A model generated the notes under the pieces. The model was not told the origin of the DNA and ran no database searches. It saw nothing but the letters and a program-made list of their open reading frames with translations. A stretch of 64,000 nucleotides of DNA. Source: JBHGBM01 sp041946965 (GTDB lineage Bacteria > Acidobacteriota > Terriglobia > Bryobacterales > Bryobacteraceae). The stretch spans positions 14,218 through 78,217 of the forward strand of contig JBHGBM010000017.1 of the NCBI GenBank assembly GCA_041946965.1, in the 5' to 3' direction. The position numbers and the translations under genes were made by a program. This document shows positions 25,050 through 34,660 of this stretch, in pieces; positions within the stretch are counted from its first letter, which is position 1; each line of letters begins with the position of its first letter.

Positions 25050-28000
25050 TTAAAACATGAGCCGCAGGCGCGCCGCCAGAAAGCGTCCGGCGGTGCCCGC
25101 GTCCTGCGCGGCCTGCGAGCCCATCTCGCCGAACCGCCGCGTGGCCTGAATCTGCGCCACGGTGCTGGGCGCCGAGATGTTCGCCTGCGGCGGATTGAAA
25201 TTCGGGTGGTTGAGAACGTTCAGCATGCTTAGCTGAAAGTCGAGATGAGTATGTTCATTCACCCGCACTAGCCGCTTGGTGAAGTTGAGATGCTGGGTGT
25301 TGAGTCCCGGCCCCTCAATCGTATTCACGCCGCAGTTCCCGAAGCGCCCGATATTGGCCGGCGGCATCACGAACGCATCGGGATTGAACCAGCGGTTGAT
25401 GCGGCGCTCCGAGGGCGGAAGGTTGGGATTCGCGATGCAATCCGGACGCAGGCCGCTCGTGGTGCCGATGCCGGCGAGGTCGCGCCCGCTCATGGTCGCG
25501 TTTACGTAGCGCCCGGTCTCCATGAAGAACATGGAGGATACGGTCCACCCTCCGGCGATCTGATTCAGCACTGCCGGCAGCCTGTGACGCCGGCCGGCGC
25601 CGAACGGGAGTTCCCAGATCACGGAGCCGTTGACCCTATGGCGGACGGCATACGGTTCGCGGCCGCGATCGCGGCGGCGGTCGAAGGGGTTCTCGAGAGT
25701 GGGGCCGAGATCCGAGCGCGCGTCGCCCACGTCCGAGATGAGGTTGCTCCAGGTCCAGGCCGCCTGGAAGTACAGCGCGCGTCCGAACCGCCGTTCCACC
25801 TCCGTCTGTAGCGCGTGGTAGATCGAGTTGCCGCCGTTCTCGGAGAACAGCAGGACCCCGTATTGCCGGTACGGCCGCCGGCTGCTGCTGAACGGCGTCG
25901 TACTCGGCAGCGGGACGTTCACCTCCTTGGTGTAAACCAGGCTGGTTCCCTTGGTGCCGATGTAGGAGAGCCGCACTCCGACGTCGCCGAATTCGCGCTC
26001 GAGGGTCAGGTTCCACTGCTGCGAGTAGGGATTGCGCAGGGCGACGTTGAAGCCGTTTGCCGTGATGGTGCCGCTGCTCCCCGATTCTCCGAACGGATTG
26101 GGAAACACGTACTGCGGCGCCCGCCTGTTGGTGTTCTGGAAGATCTCGCTGTAAGCGTACAGCGGGCCGGCGCTCGGGCCGGCGACCGAAAACCCGAAAT
26201 CGTCGATGAACATGCCGTAGCCGGCGCGGATCACTGTCTTAGGGAGCGGCCGTATGGCCAGGCCAATGCGGGGCACGACGTTGTTCTTGTCAACGGCGCG
26301 CAGCGACTGCGGGTATCCCGCTTCGCTCGCCTTCACGATGCTGATGCCCGGAAGCCGCGGGTTGATCTTGCCCGAGTTGAGCGCGGGGTCCGGCACCACC
26401 AGCGCCATGGTGCGGGGGTCGAGGTTGTACATCAGGCCTTCGCTGTCGGTCACCGGAGACTGGTACTCGTACCGGGCGCCCAGGGTGAGGGTGATCTTTG
26501 AACTGGCCCGCCACGCATCCTCGAAGAAGTAATACCAGCTCTTCCCGCCGATGTCCTGATATTCGCGATAGGTGGCGCGGGTCGCGCGCTCGGGCAGGCC
26601 GAGGAGGAAATCGGCGTAGGAATTCCCGCTGAAGAACCCGTTGAAGGCGAAAGTTCCAAAAGTGCTCGATGACATATTCACACCCTCGGTGCCGTTGTGG
26701 ACGAGATCGACGCCCCCTTTGAAGGTGTGCCTTCCGCGGATCCAGGTCAGGTTGTCCGCCAGGGTCCAGGAGTGGTAGCGGTCCACGGTGTGGTTGGTGG
26801 ACTGTGCGGCGGTCACCTGCCCGCCGCCGCTGAAGGTGAACGCCGGCATGCCGCGATAATCGCCCGGCGGCGTGAGACCCTGGATGCCGGTGTACCGCAG
26901 CACCTCGATGCCGCTGAGCGCGGCGAGTACCTGGTTGGGGCTGCTCTGTCTTCCGAACCGGAATTCGTTGATCAGCGAGGTTCCGAACGAATGCGTGTCG
27001 GAAAGCACGAACGTAGGGCCGCGGCGGTAGCCGTTGCGCACAGGGATAGTGGGCAGGTTTTCATTCGGCTCCTGAACCGCACCGCGCCAGGAATAGCGCG
27101 CGTACAGCATGTTCTGGTTGGAGAGTTTCTGGTCCAGGCGCGCCTCCCAACGGTTGGCGATGTTTCTCCCCAGCATCTGGGTACGGTGGTTGTTGGTGGT
27201 GAGCACGCCGGGGTCCCCGGAGTTCGGCAGCGGATAGAAGCGCTCCTGCACGCGTAGCGAAACGGGGCTGAAGCGGCTTGCCGGAATCGCGTTGCCGGGG
27301 AAGGGGATCCCCGTGGCGGGGTCGGTGATCGCGGCAAATGCGGAAAAATCGCCCTGGCGCATGGCGGGCGTCGGCACGGTGGCGTTCAGCGGGGTGGCGC
27401 CCGGAACGCGCTGGCCGAACAGAGAAATCATGAAGAACGTCCGGTCCCGGCCGTTATAGAGCTTGGGAATGAAAACGGGGCCGCCGACGACGGCGTTCGC
27501 CGTGTGGGTTTTCGAGCTTGGCTTCTTTGCGGTGAAGAAGTCCCGGGCGTCCAGCGCCGAGTTATTGTGCTGGTAGTATGCCGATCCGCGCAGTTGGTTG
27601 GTGCCGCTCCTGGTAACAATGGAAACCACTCCGGGAGCTTGAAATTCGGCGCTGTTATTGCTGCCGTGCACGCGCACTTCCGCCACCATCTCGGTAGTGT
27701 TATGGGTTCCGGTCAGCGGAGTGCTGCTGCGCGGGGCGGCAATGCCGTCGATCATCGTGTCGGTCTGGGCCGCGCGGGCGCCGTTGAAGGCGTAAGTATT
27801 GATGCTGACGCTCTGGGCGCCGGGCATGGTGAGCAGATAGGCGAAGGTGGACTCGTTGCTCAGGATGGGCAGGTCGCGGAGCTGGCGAGCGCTCCGTGTA
27901 TCGGCGATCTGGGCCGTTTCGGTCTCAATGACGGGCGTGGAAGCGCTCACCTGCACTTCGACAGACGTGCTCCCGACCTCCAACTGAACGTCGATGCGCA

Positions 28001-28298
28001 CCACGGCGCGGCTTTCCACCACAATGCCGTCGCGGACCGTGGCTTTGAACCCCTGATGCTCCGCACGAACCCGATAGGTTCCAGGCAGGAGGTGAGTAAC
28101 CTCATAGCTGCCGTTGGCGCTGGTGTGCGCCGTCTTGACGATGTTCGTCTCCGTATTGGCGACCGAAACGGCGCCGCCGACCACAACCGCTCCGGTGGCG
28201 TCCGTGACCACGCCGACGATGCTTCCGTACGTGGATTGCCCGAAGCCAATGGCTGAAGCGAGCAAAACGCAGAACAAGACCCTAACGATGCAAAACAT
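25050..28298 (-). CDS. Oar-like TonB-dependent receptor with carboxypeptidase-regulatory domain
   Basis: This 1082-residue receptor has GAGGAG upstream of the ATG and a signal peptide (IVRVLFCVLLASAIGFGQ). The regulatory-like domain spans about residues 22-105 (GVVTDATGAVVVGGAVS, GSYEVTHLLPGTYRV). A plug follows (SARQLRDLPILSNESTF, NGARAAQTDTMIDG, VVSIVTRSGTNQLRGSAYY) and then a barrel with TWIRGRHTFKGGVDLV and ITLTLGARYEYQSP. It ends in RLRLMF with a terminal Phe. It shares the fold and many motifs with the receptors at 6856 and 51601 but differs in detail, so the three are paralogues with probably different ligands. Its neighbours suggest a glycan substrate. Confidence 0.93.
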   Translation of the reverse strand: MFCIVRVLFCVLLASAIGFGQSTYGSIVGVVTDATGAVVVGGAVSVANTETNIVKTAHTSANGSYEVTHLLPGTYRVRAEHQGFKATVRDGIVVESRAVVRIDVQLEVGSTSVEVQVSASTPVIETETAQIADTRSARQLRDLPILSNESTFAYLLTMPGAQSVSINTYAFNGARAAQTDTMIDGIAAPRSSTPLTGTHNTTEMVAEVRVHGSNNSAEFQAPGVVSIVTRSGTNQLRGSAYYQHNNSALDARDFFTAKKPSSKTHTANAVVGGPVFIPKLYNGRDRTFFMISLFGQRVPGATPLNATVPTPAMRQGDFSAFAAITDPATGIPFPGNAIPASRFSPVSLRVQERFYPLPNSGDPGVLTTNNHRTQMLGRNIANRWEARLDQKLSNQNMLYARYSWRGAVQEPNENLPTIPVRNGYRRGPTFVLSDTHSFGTSLINEFRFGRQSSPNQVLAALSGIEVLRYTGIQGLTPPGDYRGMPAFTFSGGGQVTAAQSTNHTVDRYHSWTLADNLTWIRGRHTFKGGVDLVHNGTEGVNMSSSTFGTFAFNGFFSGNSYADFLLGLPERATRATYREYQDIGGKSWYYFFEDAWRASSKITLTLGARYEYQSPVTDSEGLMYNLDPRTMALVVPDPALNSGKINPRLPGISIVKASEAGYPQSLRAVDKNNVVPRIGLAIRPLPKTVIRAGYGMFIDDFGFSVAGPSAGPLYAYSEIFQNTNRRAPQYVFPNPFGESGSSGTITANGFNVALRNPYSQQWNLTLEREFGDVGVRLSYIGTKGTSLVYTKEVNVPLPSTTPFSSSRRPYRQYGVLLFSENGGNSIYHALQTEVERRFGRALYFQAAWTWSNLISDVGDARSDLGPTLENPFDRRRDRGREPYAVRHRVNGSVIWELPFGAGRRHRLPAVLNQIAGGWTVSSMFFMETGRYVNATMSGRDLAGIGTTSGLRPDCIANPNLPPSERRINRWFNPDAFVMPPANIGRFGNCGVNTIEGPGLNTQHLNFTKRLVRVNEHTHLDFQLSMLNVLNHPNFNPPQANISAPSTVAQIQATRRFGEMGSQAAQDAGTAGRFLAARLRLMF

Positions 28299-28390
28299 GT
28301 TGCCAGACTCCTCGCTGCGCTATTGTGAACCGGAAGCGGCGGCGGGACCAGTAGCAAACGGTAACGTAACAGTAGCAGACTGGGAGGCGG

Positions 28391-30049
28391 TTACTCGAAG
28401 GGCGCGACCCGCTCGCCGCCGAAGGCCACCCAGGTAACAGCAGCCTGTCCTTCGGCATCGGCGAGCACGACGTCATAGACCACCCGCGGCGGGGTGGTGC
28501 GGCGGTATTCCCGCACACGGGTCCAGGGCTGGCGCGTGTCGCCGCGCACAGCGCTGCCGTAAACCACCAGCACGTTCCCCGTCTTGGGCAACGGGCTCAC
28601 GTCGCCCATGGCGAAGGTGTTGACGGTTTCGGGCTGGCCTTTGACATCCGAGGCCCACACCAGCCTGGCGGTGTGCGCCTTGGGGTCGATGGCGTATTCG
28701 AGCGCACCGCTGATCACTTCAGAATCGGCCACGGGCGGGTTGAACGGGCGCGTCTTCATGATCCCGTTGTTGAAGACCATGAGGGTGCCGCGCGGCGTAA
28801 GGCGCGGCGCGTGATGATGCCACGGCCATTCGCTGACGCCCGCCGGGTTGAACAGCAGCGGCCGGAACCGCTCCGGCCAGCCTCCCGGCTCGCCGAAGAT
28901 CCAGGCGATGCGGCCGCTGGGGCGTTCGATCTTGAACACGGAACTCTGCTGGCGCGAGTTGAACAGGACGGAGTCATCGCGCTCATCGTGGAACACGCCG
29001 TTGCCGTGCGTCCAGTCCACCGTATCGGGGAAGCCGCGGATAACCCAGTACTGGTTGATGGTCAGGTAGCCCAGGCGAAAGACATCCAGGTGGTCGAAGG
29101 CGCTCCAGCGCCAGACCACGCGGCCCGCGCGGTCGAACTCGACGATCTGGTCGCCCATCACCTTCTGGCGTTTGCGGGGGGCGCGGGGATCGGTCTCGCT
29201 GGTGTAATAGTTGTCGATCTCGCGCAACTCTCCGCTCACCAGCAGAAAGTTCCCGTTGGGCAGTTCCTGGAAGCTGTGGTGCATGGTCAGGGCATCCACC
29301 GGGATGCCGGTGCAGGCGCCCTGCGGACGGCGGGCAGCGCACCACTCGCCCTTGATGTTGCCGAGCAGATCGGCCTCCACCAGCCGGTTGTCGTTGGTGA
29401 TGAAAGCGATGTTGCCGTTGCGCAGGCGGTGTACGTCGGCGGTACGGTTGGGGCCACGGTAGTACCACACGACCTCGCCCTGTTCGTCGAGCGCGAGGAT
29501 CAGGCCGTAGCCCGTGGCGAACGGGGCTTCGCCGGGAGGGCTGGCTGGGGCCTTCGCGGCGGCTTTGCCCGCGCCCTTCCTGACTGCCGTCCGGCCGGCG
29601 CCGCCCGCGCCGGCTGCCATGCCGCCGCGCCGCTGGCGCCGCACGCTTAGCAGCGTCCAGCCCGGCTCCATTTCTTGGGGAAGGGAAGCCTTCACCTGGA
29701 TGGGCGGAAACTCCTCGCCCGCCGCGGGCAGCGCGGGCGCGGTGAACTCGAGCGCCTGCGGCGCGCGGGTCACGCGTCCCGCGGCGTCGCGGATCTGAAC
29801 GCGCAGTTCGTGCTTCCGGCCCGCGCGGAAGCCGGCGATGGGCAGCCCGTCGGCCGGGTTGCGCGACCGGTCGAAGCGCACCTCCCATTTCCGCCGGCCG
29901 TCGGAAACCGTGACGATGGTCTCCACCGGCGCGGCGGGAGTGAACCGCAGGATCGCGGCCAGGGGAGCCGCGGGGTTGGGATTGGGTTCGATCACGGGCG
30001 CCGACTTGAAACCGGCGGCGGCCAGCAGCAGAGCGAGCGGGATCATCAT
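28391..30049 (-). CDS. Aryl-sulfate sulfotransferase (ASST)-like exported protein
   Basis: This 552-residue protein has a short hydrophobic leader (MMIPLALLLAAAGF). It shows the six-bladed propeller pattern of arylsulfotransferases: FATGYGLILALDEQGEVVWYY, MHHSFQELPNGNFLLVSGE, WTHGNGVFHDERDDSVLFNSR and WHHHAPRLTPRGTLMVFNNG (each seen in part). In E. coli ASST one propeller histidine carries the sulfo-intermediate; several candidate histidines are present here but I cannot pick one. An N-terminal Ig-like domain precedes the propeller. The stretch around residues 145-170 is an Ala/Gly-rich low-complexity insert (RRGGMAAGAGGAGRT). It lies 92 nt upstream of the receptor gene and 16 nt downstream of the ceramidase-like gene, all on the same strand. 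Confidence 0.8.
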   Translation of the reverse strand: MMIPLALLLAAAGFKSAPVIEPNPNPAAPLAAILRFTPAAPVETIVTVSDGRRKWEVRFDRSRNPADGLPIAGFRAGRKHELRVQIRDAAGRVTRAPQALEFTAPALPAAGEEFPPIQVKASLPQEMEPGWTLLSVRRQRRGGMAAGAGGAGRTAVRKGAGKAAAKAPASPPGEAPFATGYGLILALDEQGEVVWYYRGPNRTADVHRLRNGNIAFITNDNRLVEADLLGNIKGEWCAARRPQGACTGIPVDALTMHHSFQELPNGNFLLVSGELREIDNYYTSETDPRAPRKRQKVMGDQIVEFDRAGRVVWRWSAFDHLDVFRLGYLTINQYWVIRGFPDTVDWTHGNGVFHDERDDSVLFNSRQQSSVFKIERPSGRIAWIFGEPGGWPERFRPLLFNPAGVSEWPWHHHAPRLTPRGTLMVFNNGIMKTRPFNPPVADSEVISGALEYAIDPKAHTARLVWASDVKGQPETVNTFAMGDVSPLPKTGNVLVVYGSAVRGDTRQPWTRVREYRRTTPPRVVYDVVLADAEGQAAVTWVAFGGERVAPFE

Positions 30050-30065
30050 CGCGGGTTCCTTCCTG

Positions 30066-31430
30066 TTACTCTTGCGCCAGGCGCTTCAGCAGGTCCGCGG
30101 CCGTTTCCACGATCTTCTCGCCCGCGCCCGGGGCGAGCGGCGTGCTGGCCGGTTCGTAGCTTCCCTCGGCGTACGCCTGGCGCGTGGGAATGTAACCGAT
30201 GGAGTCATTCGCCAGTTCCACAATGAACGTGTAGCGGAACGGCGATGCCTTCTTGATGCTCTGACCGAGTTCCACGAACAGTTCGCCCGGCACCGCTACA
30301 AAGGCCACCGGACCCACCGCAATCACCTGCATCTCCGCGCGCACCGGCTCGCCGTTGCGCTTGTGAACCGCCATGACCTTGGCGGCTTTCACCCGCTCGA
30401 TGGTGAAATCCACGTTCTGCGGCGGCGGCTCGGCGAGAACCTTGCGGGATTCCTCCACCTCCTGGGCGGTCACCTTCACCAGCGGCAGATCGATGGTCCG
30501 CGAGAGGGCCCGGACCCGCGCGTCCGGAACGCCTTCCATGTGGGTGTACGCCTTGGTGACGGCGGAACCCAGAACTTCGCCAAACCGCCGGGCCGTCTCG
30601 AAACCGCGCTGCGGCCCGGGACGCCGGATGTCGTAGTGGTTGATATTGCCCGCCGCGCCGATAGTGAACACCGTGGGCATGTCCTGGCCCTTGATCTTCG
30701 AAAGGAAGCGCCCCAGAAAGTAGGCGTAATCGGCGGAAATCCAGGTGCCGCCCACCGTGTCCTGGTGCATGGCGTAATTGACCCAGGTAACCAGCGGCTC
30801 TCCCGATTCCGTCTCGGCGTACACGACGCCGACATCCGGATCGGGAACGCCCACCGGCCGCACCACGTCGGGGTTGACATAGCCGGGCGGCGCGTTGGGA
30901 ACCACCCACGGGTTCGTGCGCACACTGCCGTCCTTCATCACGTACCGGCGGTAGTGCGCGATGGAGGCTTCCTTTTCGAGCGCTACGAAGAGCCGCGCGG
31001 GACTCTTGCGGCCGTGGGCGGTAGTCACGCTATCGGCGATCCATCCGCCCAGCATCCGGGTATATTCCGGCGAGCTCACTACCGGCCCGGTGTGGGAGTG
31101 CGTCGCGCTGATCATCACTTGGCCGGCGGGTATGCCCCACTTGGCCTCGAGTTTCTTGCGCGCGGTCTCCACCGCCTGCCGGCTCACGTGCACGATCTCG
31201 CAAGCCACCAGCGCCGCGCGCGTGCGCCCGTCGTCGAACACCAGCGCGCTGGCGTGCAAATCGTCATGGACGCCATCGGCGGCGCGCGGGTAGTAATACC
31301 CCGCCATGGGGATTTCGAGCGGCGGTGTGATGACGGTTCGTCCGACGCCGATCTTCAGAGCGGGCGGCGCCGCCAGGGACGCTCCGGCCATCAGCATGCC
31401 ACACCCAAGCACCCTACCCGGTCCACGCAT
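30066..31430 (-). CDS. Neutral/alkaline ceramidase N-terminal-domain-like exported hydrolase
   Basis: This 454-residue protein starts at ATG 31430, which has GAGGTGAAGAG upstream; a GTG five codons earlier is also possible. A signal peptide (RVLGCGMLMAGASLA) precedes the hydrolase. Motifs match the non-lysosomal ceramidase N-terminal domain: KIGVGRTVITPPLEIPMAGYY at the start, VISATHSHTGPVV with the metal-binding histidines, and FTIGAAGNINHYD. True ceramidases are longer and have a C-terminal immunoglobulin-like domain, so this shorter type may cleave other N-acyl or ester bonds. It is the first gene of the minus-strand run that includes the ASST-like gene, and divergent from the unusual locus starting at 31595. 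Confidence 0.85.
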   Translation of the reverse strand: MRGPGRVLGCGMLMAGASLAAPPALKIGVGRTVITPPLEIPMAGYYYPRAADGVHDDLHASALVFDDGRTRAALVACEIVHVSRQAVETARKKLEAKWGIPAGQVMISATHSHTGPVVSSPEYTRMLGGWIADSVTTAHGRKSPARLFVALEKEASIAHYRRYVMKDGSVRTNPWVVPNAPPGYVNPDVVRPVGVPDPDVGVVYAETESGEPLVTWVNYAMHQDTVGGTWISADYAYFLGRFLSKIKGQDMPTVFTIGAAGNINHYDIRRPGPQRGFETARRFGEVLGSAVTKAYTHMEGVPDARVRALSRTIDLPLVKVTAQEVEESRKVLAEPPPQNVDFTIERVKAAKVMAVHKRNGEPVRAEMQVIAVGPVAFVAVPGELFVELGQSIKKASPFRYTFIVELANDSIGYIPTRQAYAEGSYEPASTPLAPGAGEKIVETAADLLKRLAQE

Positions 31431-31594
31431 GTTAATTCTCTTCACCTCGAACGGGATACCGCATAGTGTACACCCGGCCCGCCGCCGTGCCGGGGGAGCA
31501 CGCGATATACAATTGTGCTTGCACTACGATTAAGCTTCAGGTTCCGAACCGGGACCGCCGCGCACACCGATTTGCCCGTTGTTGGAGGTTGAGA

Positions 31595-32731
31595 TTGAAG
31601 CACCGTATCTACATGTACCTGCGTTCCGCGACTCTGCTGGGGATCGCCTGCGCGGCGATGCCGGAGACCGCGCGCGCGTGCAACGTGCCGGTGTTTCGGT
31701 ATGCGATGGAACGGTGGCCCGCGGACCCCTACCAGATCGTGGTGTATTATCGGCCGGGACAGAAGGGTGCGGCCTTCGGCTTGTTGCGGGACACCGCCAA
31801 CTATTCCCTCCAGGGCGTCGATGTCACCAGGCCGGAGGGGAAGGCGCTCGCGGAGCGGCAAGGCGTTGCGGCGTACCCCTGGGTGGAGATCTACTATCCC
31901 GCGCAATCCCAGGTCCGCACACCCGTGTGGGCCGGGCCTCTGACTTCGGAAACGGCTAAGAACATCCTTAACTCCCCGAGCCGGTCCCGGCTGGCCGAAA
32001 TGTTGCTGGGCGGAGACGTCGCGGTTTGGGTGCTGGTCAAAAGCGGCCACGACGAGAAAGACCGCCGTGCGCTGGACTCGCTGAAGAGCAGCCTGGACCG
32101 CGCGTCGGCCGCTCTCCGGATTCCCGAGACCGGTGTGGACGCCAACGGCAATGCGGTCGATGTCACGGATTTCAAAACCTACCCGGTGCGTTTCGGTTTG
32201 ATGGAGGTGGCGCGCCACGACCTGCGGGAAGAGCTGCTGGTGAACGCCCTGCTGGCGTCGGAACCCGATCTCAGCGGCTACGACGAACCCATGGCTTTCC
32301 CCGTGTTCGGCCGCGGCCGCGCGCTGTACGCGCTGGCCGGCAACGGGATTCAGGAGAAGAACATCCGGGAGGCCTGCGAGTCGCTGCTTGCCTGGTGTTC
32401 CTGCGAGATCAAGGCCATGAGCCCAGGCACCGATCTGCTGATTGCGGCGGATTGGTCGCGGCCGTTCGGCGGCCGGCTGGTAAAGGACCCGGAGTTGCCC
32501 CTCACTAGCGTGAGCGCTTTTCTTCCAGAGCGGAAGCCGGTGGAAACCGCGGCCGTGCAGCCGGGGGCGTTGTGTAAGATCACGCCGCCCGCGCGCTCAA
32601 CCGCTCCGCCGGCGCAGGCCCCGGCGCCGCGCCGGAACCCGCTGGCGCGCAATCTGGTGTACCTGGCCGCGGCGGCCGGAGTGGCGCTGGCGGCGCTCTC
32701 CGTAGTCCTGAGGGTGAAGGCAAAGAGATGA
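31595..32731 (+). CDS. Membrane-anchored periplasmic protein of unknown function, first gene of the five-gene locus
   Basis: This 378-residue protein starts at TTG 31595, chosen because GGAGG lies 6 nt upstream; an ATG at 31613 is the alternative. A signal peptide is followed by ACNVPVFRYAMERWPADPY. I have seen a similar N-terminus on uncharacterised proteins of Planctomycetes and Verrucomicrobia. A CSCE motif lies at Cys268/Cys270 (LLAWCSCEIKAMSPGTDLL). Residues about 330-352 are Pro/Ala-rich, then a single C-terminal helix (LVYLAAAAGVALAALSVVL) anchors it in the inner membrane with the bulk outside. Its stop overlaps the permease start (ATGA), so it is probably the periplasmic partner of that transporter. 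Function unknown. Confidence 0.8.
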   Translation: MKHRIYMYLRSATLLGIACAAMPETARACNVPVFRYAMERWPADPYQIVVYYRPGQKGAAFGLLRDTANYSLQGVDVTRPEGKALAERQGVAAYPWVEIYYPAQSQVRTPVWAGPLTSETAKNILNSPSRSRLAEMLLGGDVAVWVLVKSGHDEKDRRALDSLKSSLDRASAALRIPETGVDANGNAVDVTDFKTYPVRFGLMEVARHDLREELLVNALLASEPDLSGYDEPMAFPVFGRGRALYALAGNGIQEKNIREACESLLAWCSCEIKAMSPGTDLLIAADWSRPFGGRLVKDPELPLTSVSAFLPERKPVETAAVQPGALCKITPPARSTAPPAQAPAPRRNPLARNLVYLAAAAGVALAALSVVLRVKAKR

Positions 32732-33990
32732 GTGTCTGGCGATTGGTCATCAGGGAAATCACGCGCAGGAAGGCCAACTTCGTATCCGGCCTGGTTGCCG
32801 TCACGCTGGCGGTGGCGGTGCTCGCCGGGTCCATGACGGTCCTCAGGCTCCACGACCTGCGGACGCAACACATTGTGGCCCGTAAGGAGCAGGAAACCAG
32901 GAAGCGGATGGCGCTGCTCGAAGACGACTACCGGAAGATCATGAAGAATCTGGGATTCAACCTGCTGATCTTCCCCGCCAATCAGAAGCTCTCCGATTTC
33001 TACGCGGACGACGCTGTCACCGCCTACATGCCGGACACGTACGCCACCCGCCTGGCCGAAGCCAGGATCGTAACCATCCGCCACCTCCTGCCGAGCCTCC
33101 AGGAGAAAGTCCTGTGGCCGGAAAAGAAGCGCACCATCATCCTGATAGGGACGCGCGGCGAGGTTCCGTCGATGTTCCGCGATGCGCAGGAGCCCATCCT
33201 GACGGCGGTCGAGAAGGGCCGCGCGGTTGTGGGGTACGAGCTTGCCCGCAGCCTCGGCCTGAAGCCGGGAGACCGCATCACGCTGTTCGGAAGGGCGTTC
33301 ATCGTCAGCGAGTGCCACGAGGAACGCGGCACGCGCGACGATATCTCCATCTGGATCGACCTCTCGCAGGCGCAGGAGATTCTGGGGAAGCCCGGCCGTA
33401 TCAACGCCATCCTGGCGCTGAAATGCCTCTGCGCCGGCAACGAGCTGGCCAATGTCCGGCGCGACGTCGCCGCCGTTTTGCCGGGCGCCCAGGTGATTGA
33501 ACACGGATCCAAAGTGCTCACCCGCGCCGAAGCCCGGGAACGCGCCTCCAGGGAGGCCGCCGGCGCGCTCGCGGCCGAGATGCGCAACCGGCAGCATCTG
33601 CGCGACGAGCAGGAGAGATTCTCTTCCATCCTCGTGCCCCTGGTGCTTCTGGCCAGCGCCCTCTGGGTCGGCCTGGTGTTCTACACCAACGTGCGGGAAC
33701 GCCGCGGCGAGATCGGAATTCTGAGAGCCCTCGGCGCCCGCACGCGCACCATACTCGGGATGTTTCTGGCCAAAGCCTTGCTCATGGGCATTACCGGCGG
33801 ATTGGCCGGATACACCGCGGGGATCCTGGTGGGCCTGGGCCGGCAGACGGATACCACGCTTGCCTTTCTGGACGTGCGGCTGTTCCTTCTGGCGTGCTGC
33901 ACCGCCGTGGCTCTGTCGTTGGCGGCCAGTTGGGCCCCGGCATATTACGCGGCTCAGCAGGATCCGGCCCAAGTCCTAAGGGAAGAGTGA
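32728..33990 (+). CDS. FtsX/MacB-type ABC transporter permease
   Basis: This 420-residue protein starts with ATG overlapping the previous stop. It has one N-terminal helix (about residues 20-40), a large periplasmic domain (about 41-305) and three C-terminal helices (about 308-326, 345-370, 383-400). This is the type VII/FtsX arrangement of MacB and LolC/E. RERRGEIGILRALGA is the family coupling region. The periplasmic domain carries a CLC motif (Cys233/Cys235, LALKCLCAG), which is not a general feature of FtsX proteins. Such transporters couple cytoplasmic ATP use to mechanical work in the periplasm (lipoprotein release, efflux) rather than importing solutes. The ATPase gene follows 4 nt later. 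Confidence 0.92.
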   Translation: MSVWRLVIREITRRKANFVSGLVAVTLAVAVLAGSMTVLRLHDLRTQHIVARKEQETRKRMALLEDDYRKIMKNLGFNLLIFPANQKLSDFYADDAVTAYMPDTYATRLAEARIVTIRHLLPSLQEKVLWPEKKRTIILIGTRGEVPSMFRDAQEPILTAVEKGRAVVGYELARSLGLKPGDRITLFGRAFIVSECHEERGTRDDISIWIDLSQAQEILGKPGRINAILALKCLCAGNELANVRRDVAAVLPGAQVIEHGSKVLTRAEARERASREAAGALAAEMRNRQHLRDEQERFSSILVPLVLLASALWVGLVFYTNVRERRGEIGILRALGARTRTILGMFLAKALLMGITGGLAGYTAGILVGLGRQTDTTLAFLDVRLFLLACCTAVALSLAASWAPAYYAAQQDPAQVLREE

Positions 33991-33994
33991 GGGG

Positions 33995-34660
33995 ATGCTT
34001 CGGCTGGAGAGAGTGGTCAGGACCTACCCGAAAGGCAGCCGGCGGATCACGGCGCTGGCGGCGATGGATCTCACCGTCCGCGCGGGCCAGTTTGTCGCCG
34101 TCCAAGGTCCCAGCGGCAGCGGCAAGACCACCTGCCTGCTGATTGCGGGCGGGCTGCTGCACCCCGATTCGGGCAGAGTTCTGGTGGATGGCCACGATCT
34201 TTACGCCATGACGCGGGACCAGCTCGCGGCCTTCCGGTCGCAGAACATCGGATTCGTGTTTCAGCAGTATCACCTCATCCCTTATCTGAGCGTCCTGGAG
34301 AACATCCTCGCGCCGGAAGCCGCGCGTGGACCCAAGAGCGGTCAGGAACGCGGCCGGGAACTCGCCGCGCAGTTCGGTCTCGAGCACCGGCTCGATCACA
34401 CCCCCGCCGAGCTCAGCTCCGGGGAGAAGCAGCGCACGGCCCTGGCGCGAGCGCTGCTGTTCCGGCCGAAAATTCTGCTGGCCGACGAGATTACGGGCAA
34501 TCTGGACCGCGCGAACGCGGAAATCGTTCTGGGTTATCTCAGGGAGTACGTCCACACGGGAGGTACGGTCCTCCTGGTGACACATGATCGTGAAATCGCG
34601 AAGCAGGCGGACGCGGTTGAATATCTGCCTGGGCATCAACAACAGGAGGGCCCCCGGTGA
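33995..34660 (+). CDS. LolD/MacB-type ABC transporter ATP-binding protein
   Basis: This 221-residue ATPase is preceded by GAGGGG. Its motifs are complete: Walker A GPSGSGKTT, Q-loop FVFQQYHLIPYL, signature LSSGEKQRTALARAL, Walker B with catalytic Glu (ILLADEITGNLD, with Ile in place of the usual Pro), and H-loop LLVTHDREIA. Length and sequence match the LolD/MacB/FtsE subgroup that pairs with FtsX-like permeases. It powers the permease at 32728. The end overlaps the next gene (GTGA), showing tight coupling to the giant propeller protein. Confidence 0.95.
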   Translation: MLRLERVVRTYPKGSRRITALAAMDLTVRAGQFVAVQGPSGSGKTTCLLIAGGLLHPDSGRVLVDGHDLYAMTRDQLAAFRSQNIGFVFQQYHLIPYLSVLENILAPEAARGPKSGQERGRELAAQFGLEHRLDHTPAELSSGEKQRTALARALLFRPKILLADEITGNLDRANAEIVLGYLREYVHTGGTVLLVTHDREIAKQADAVEYLPGHQQQEGPR

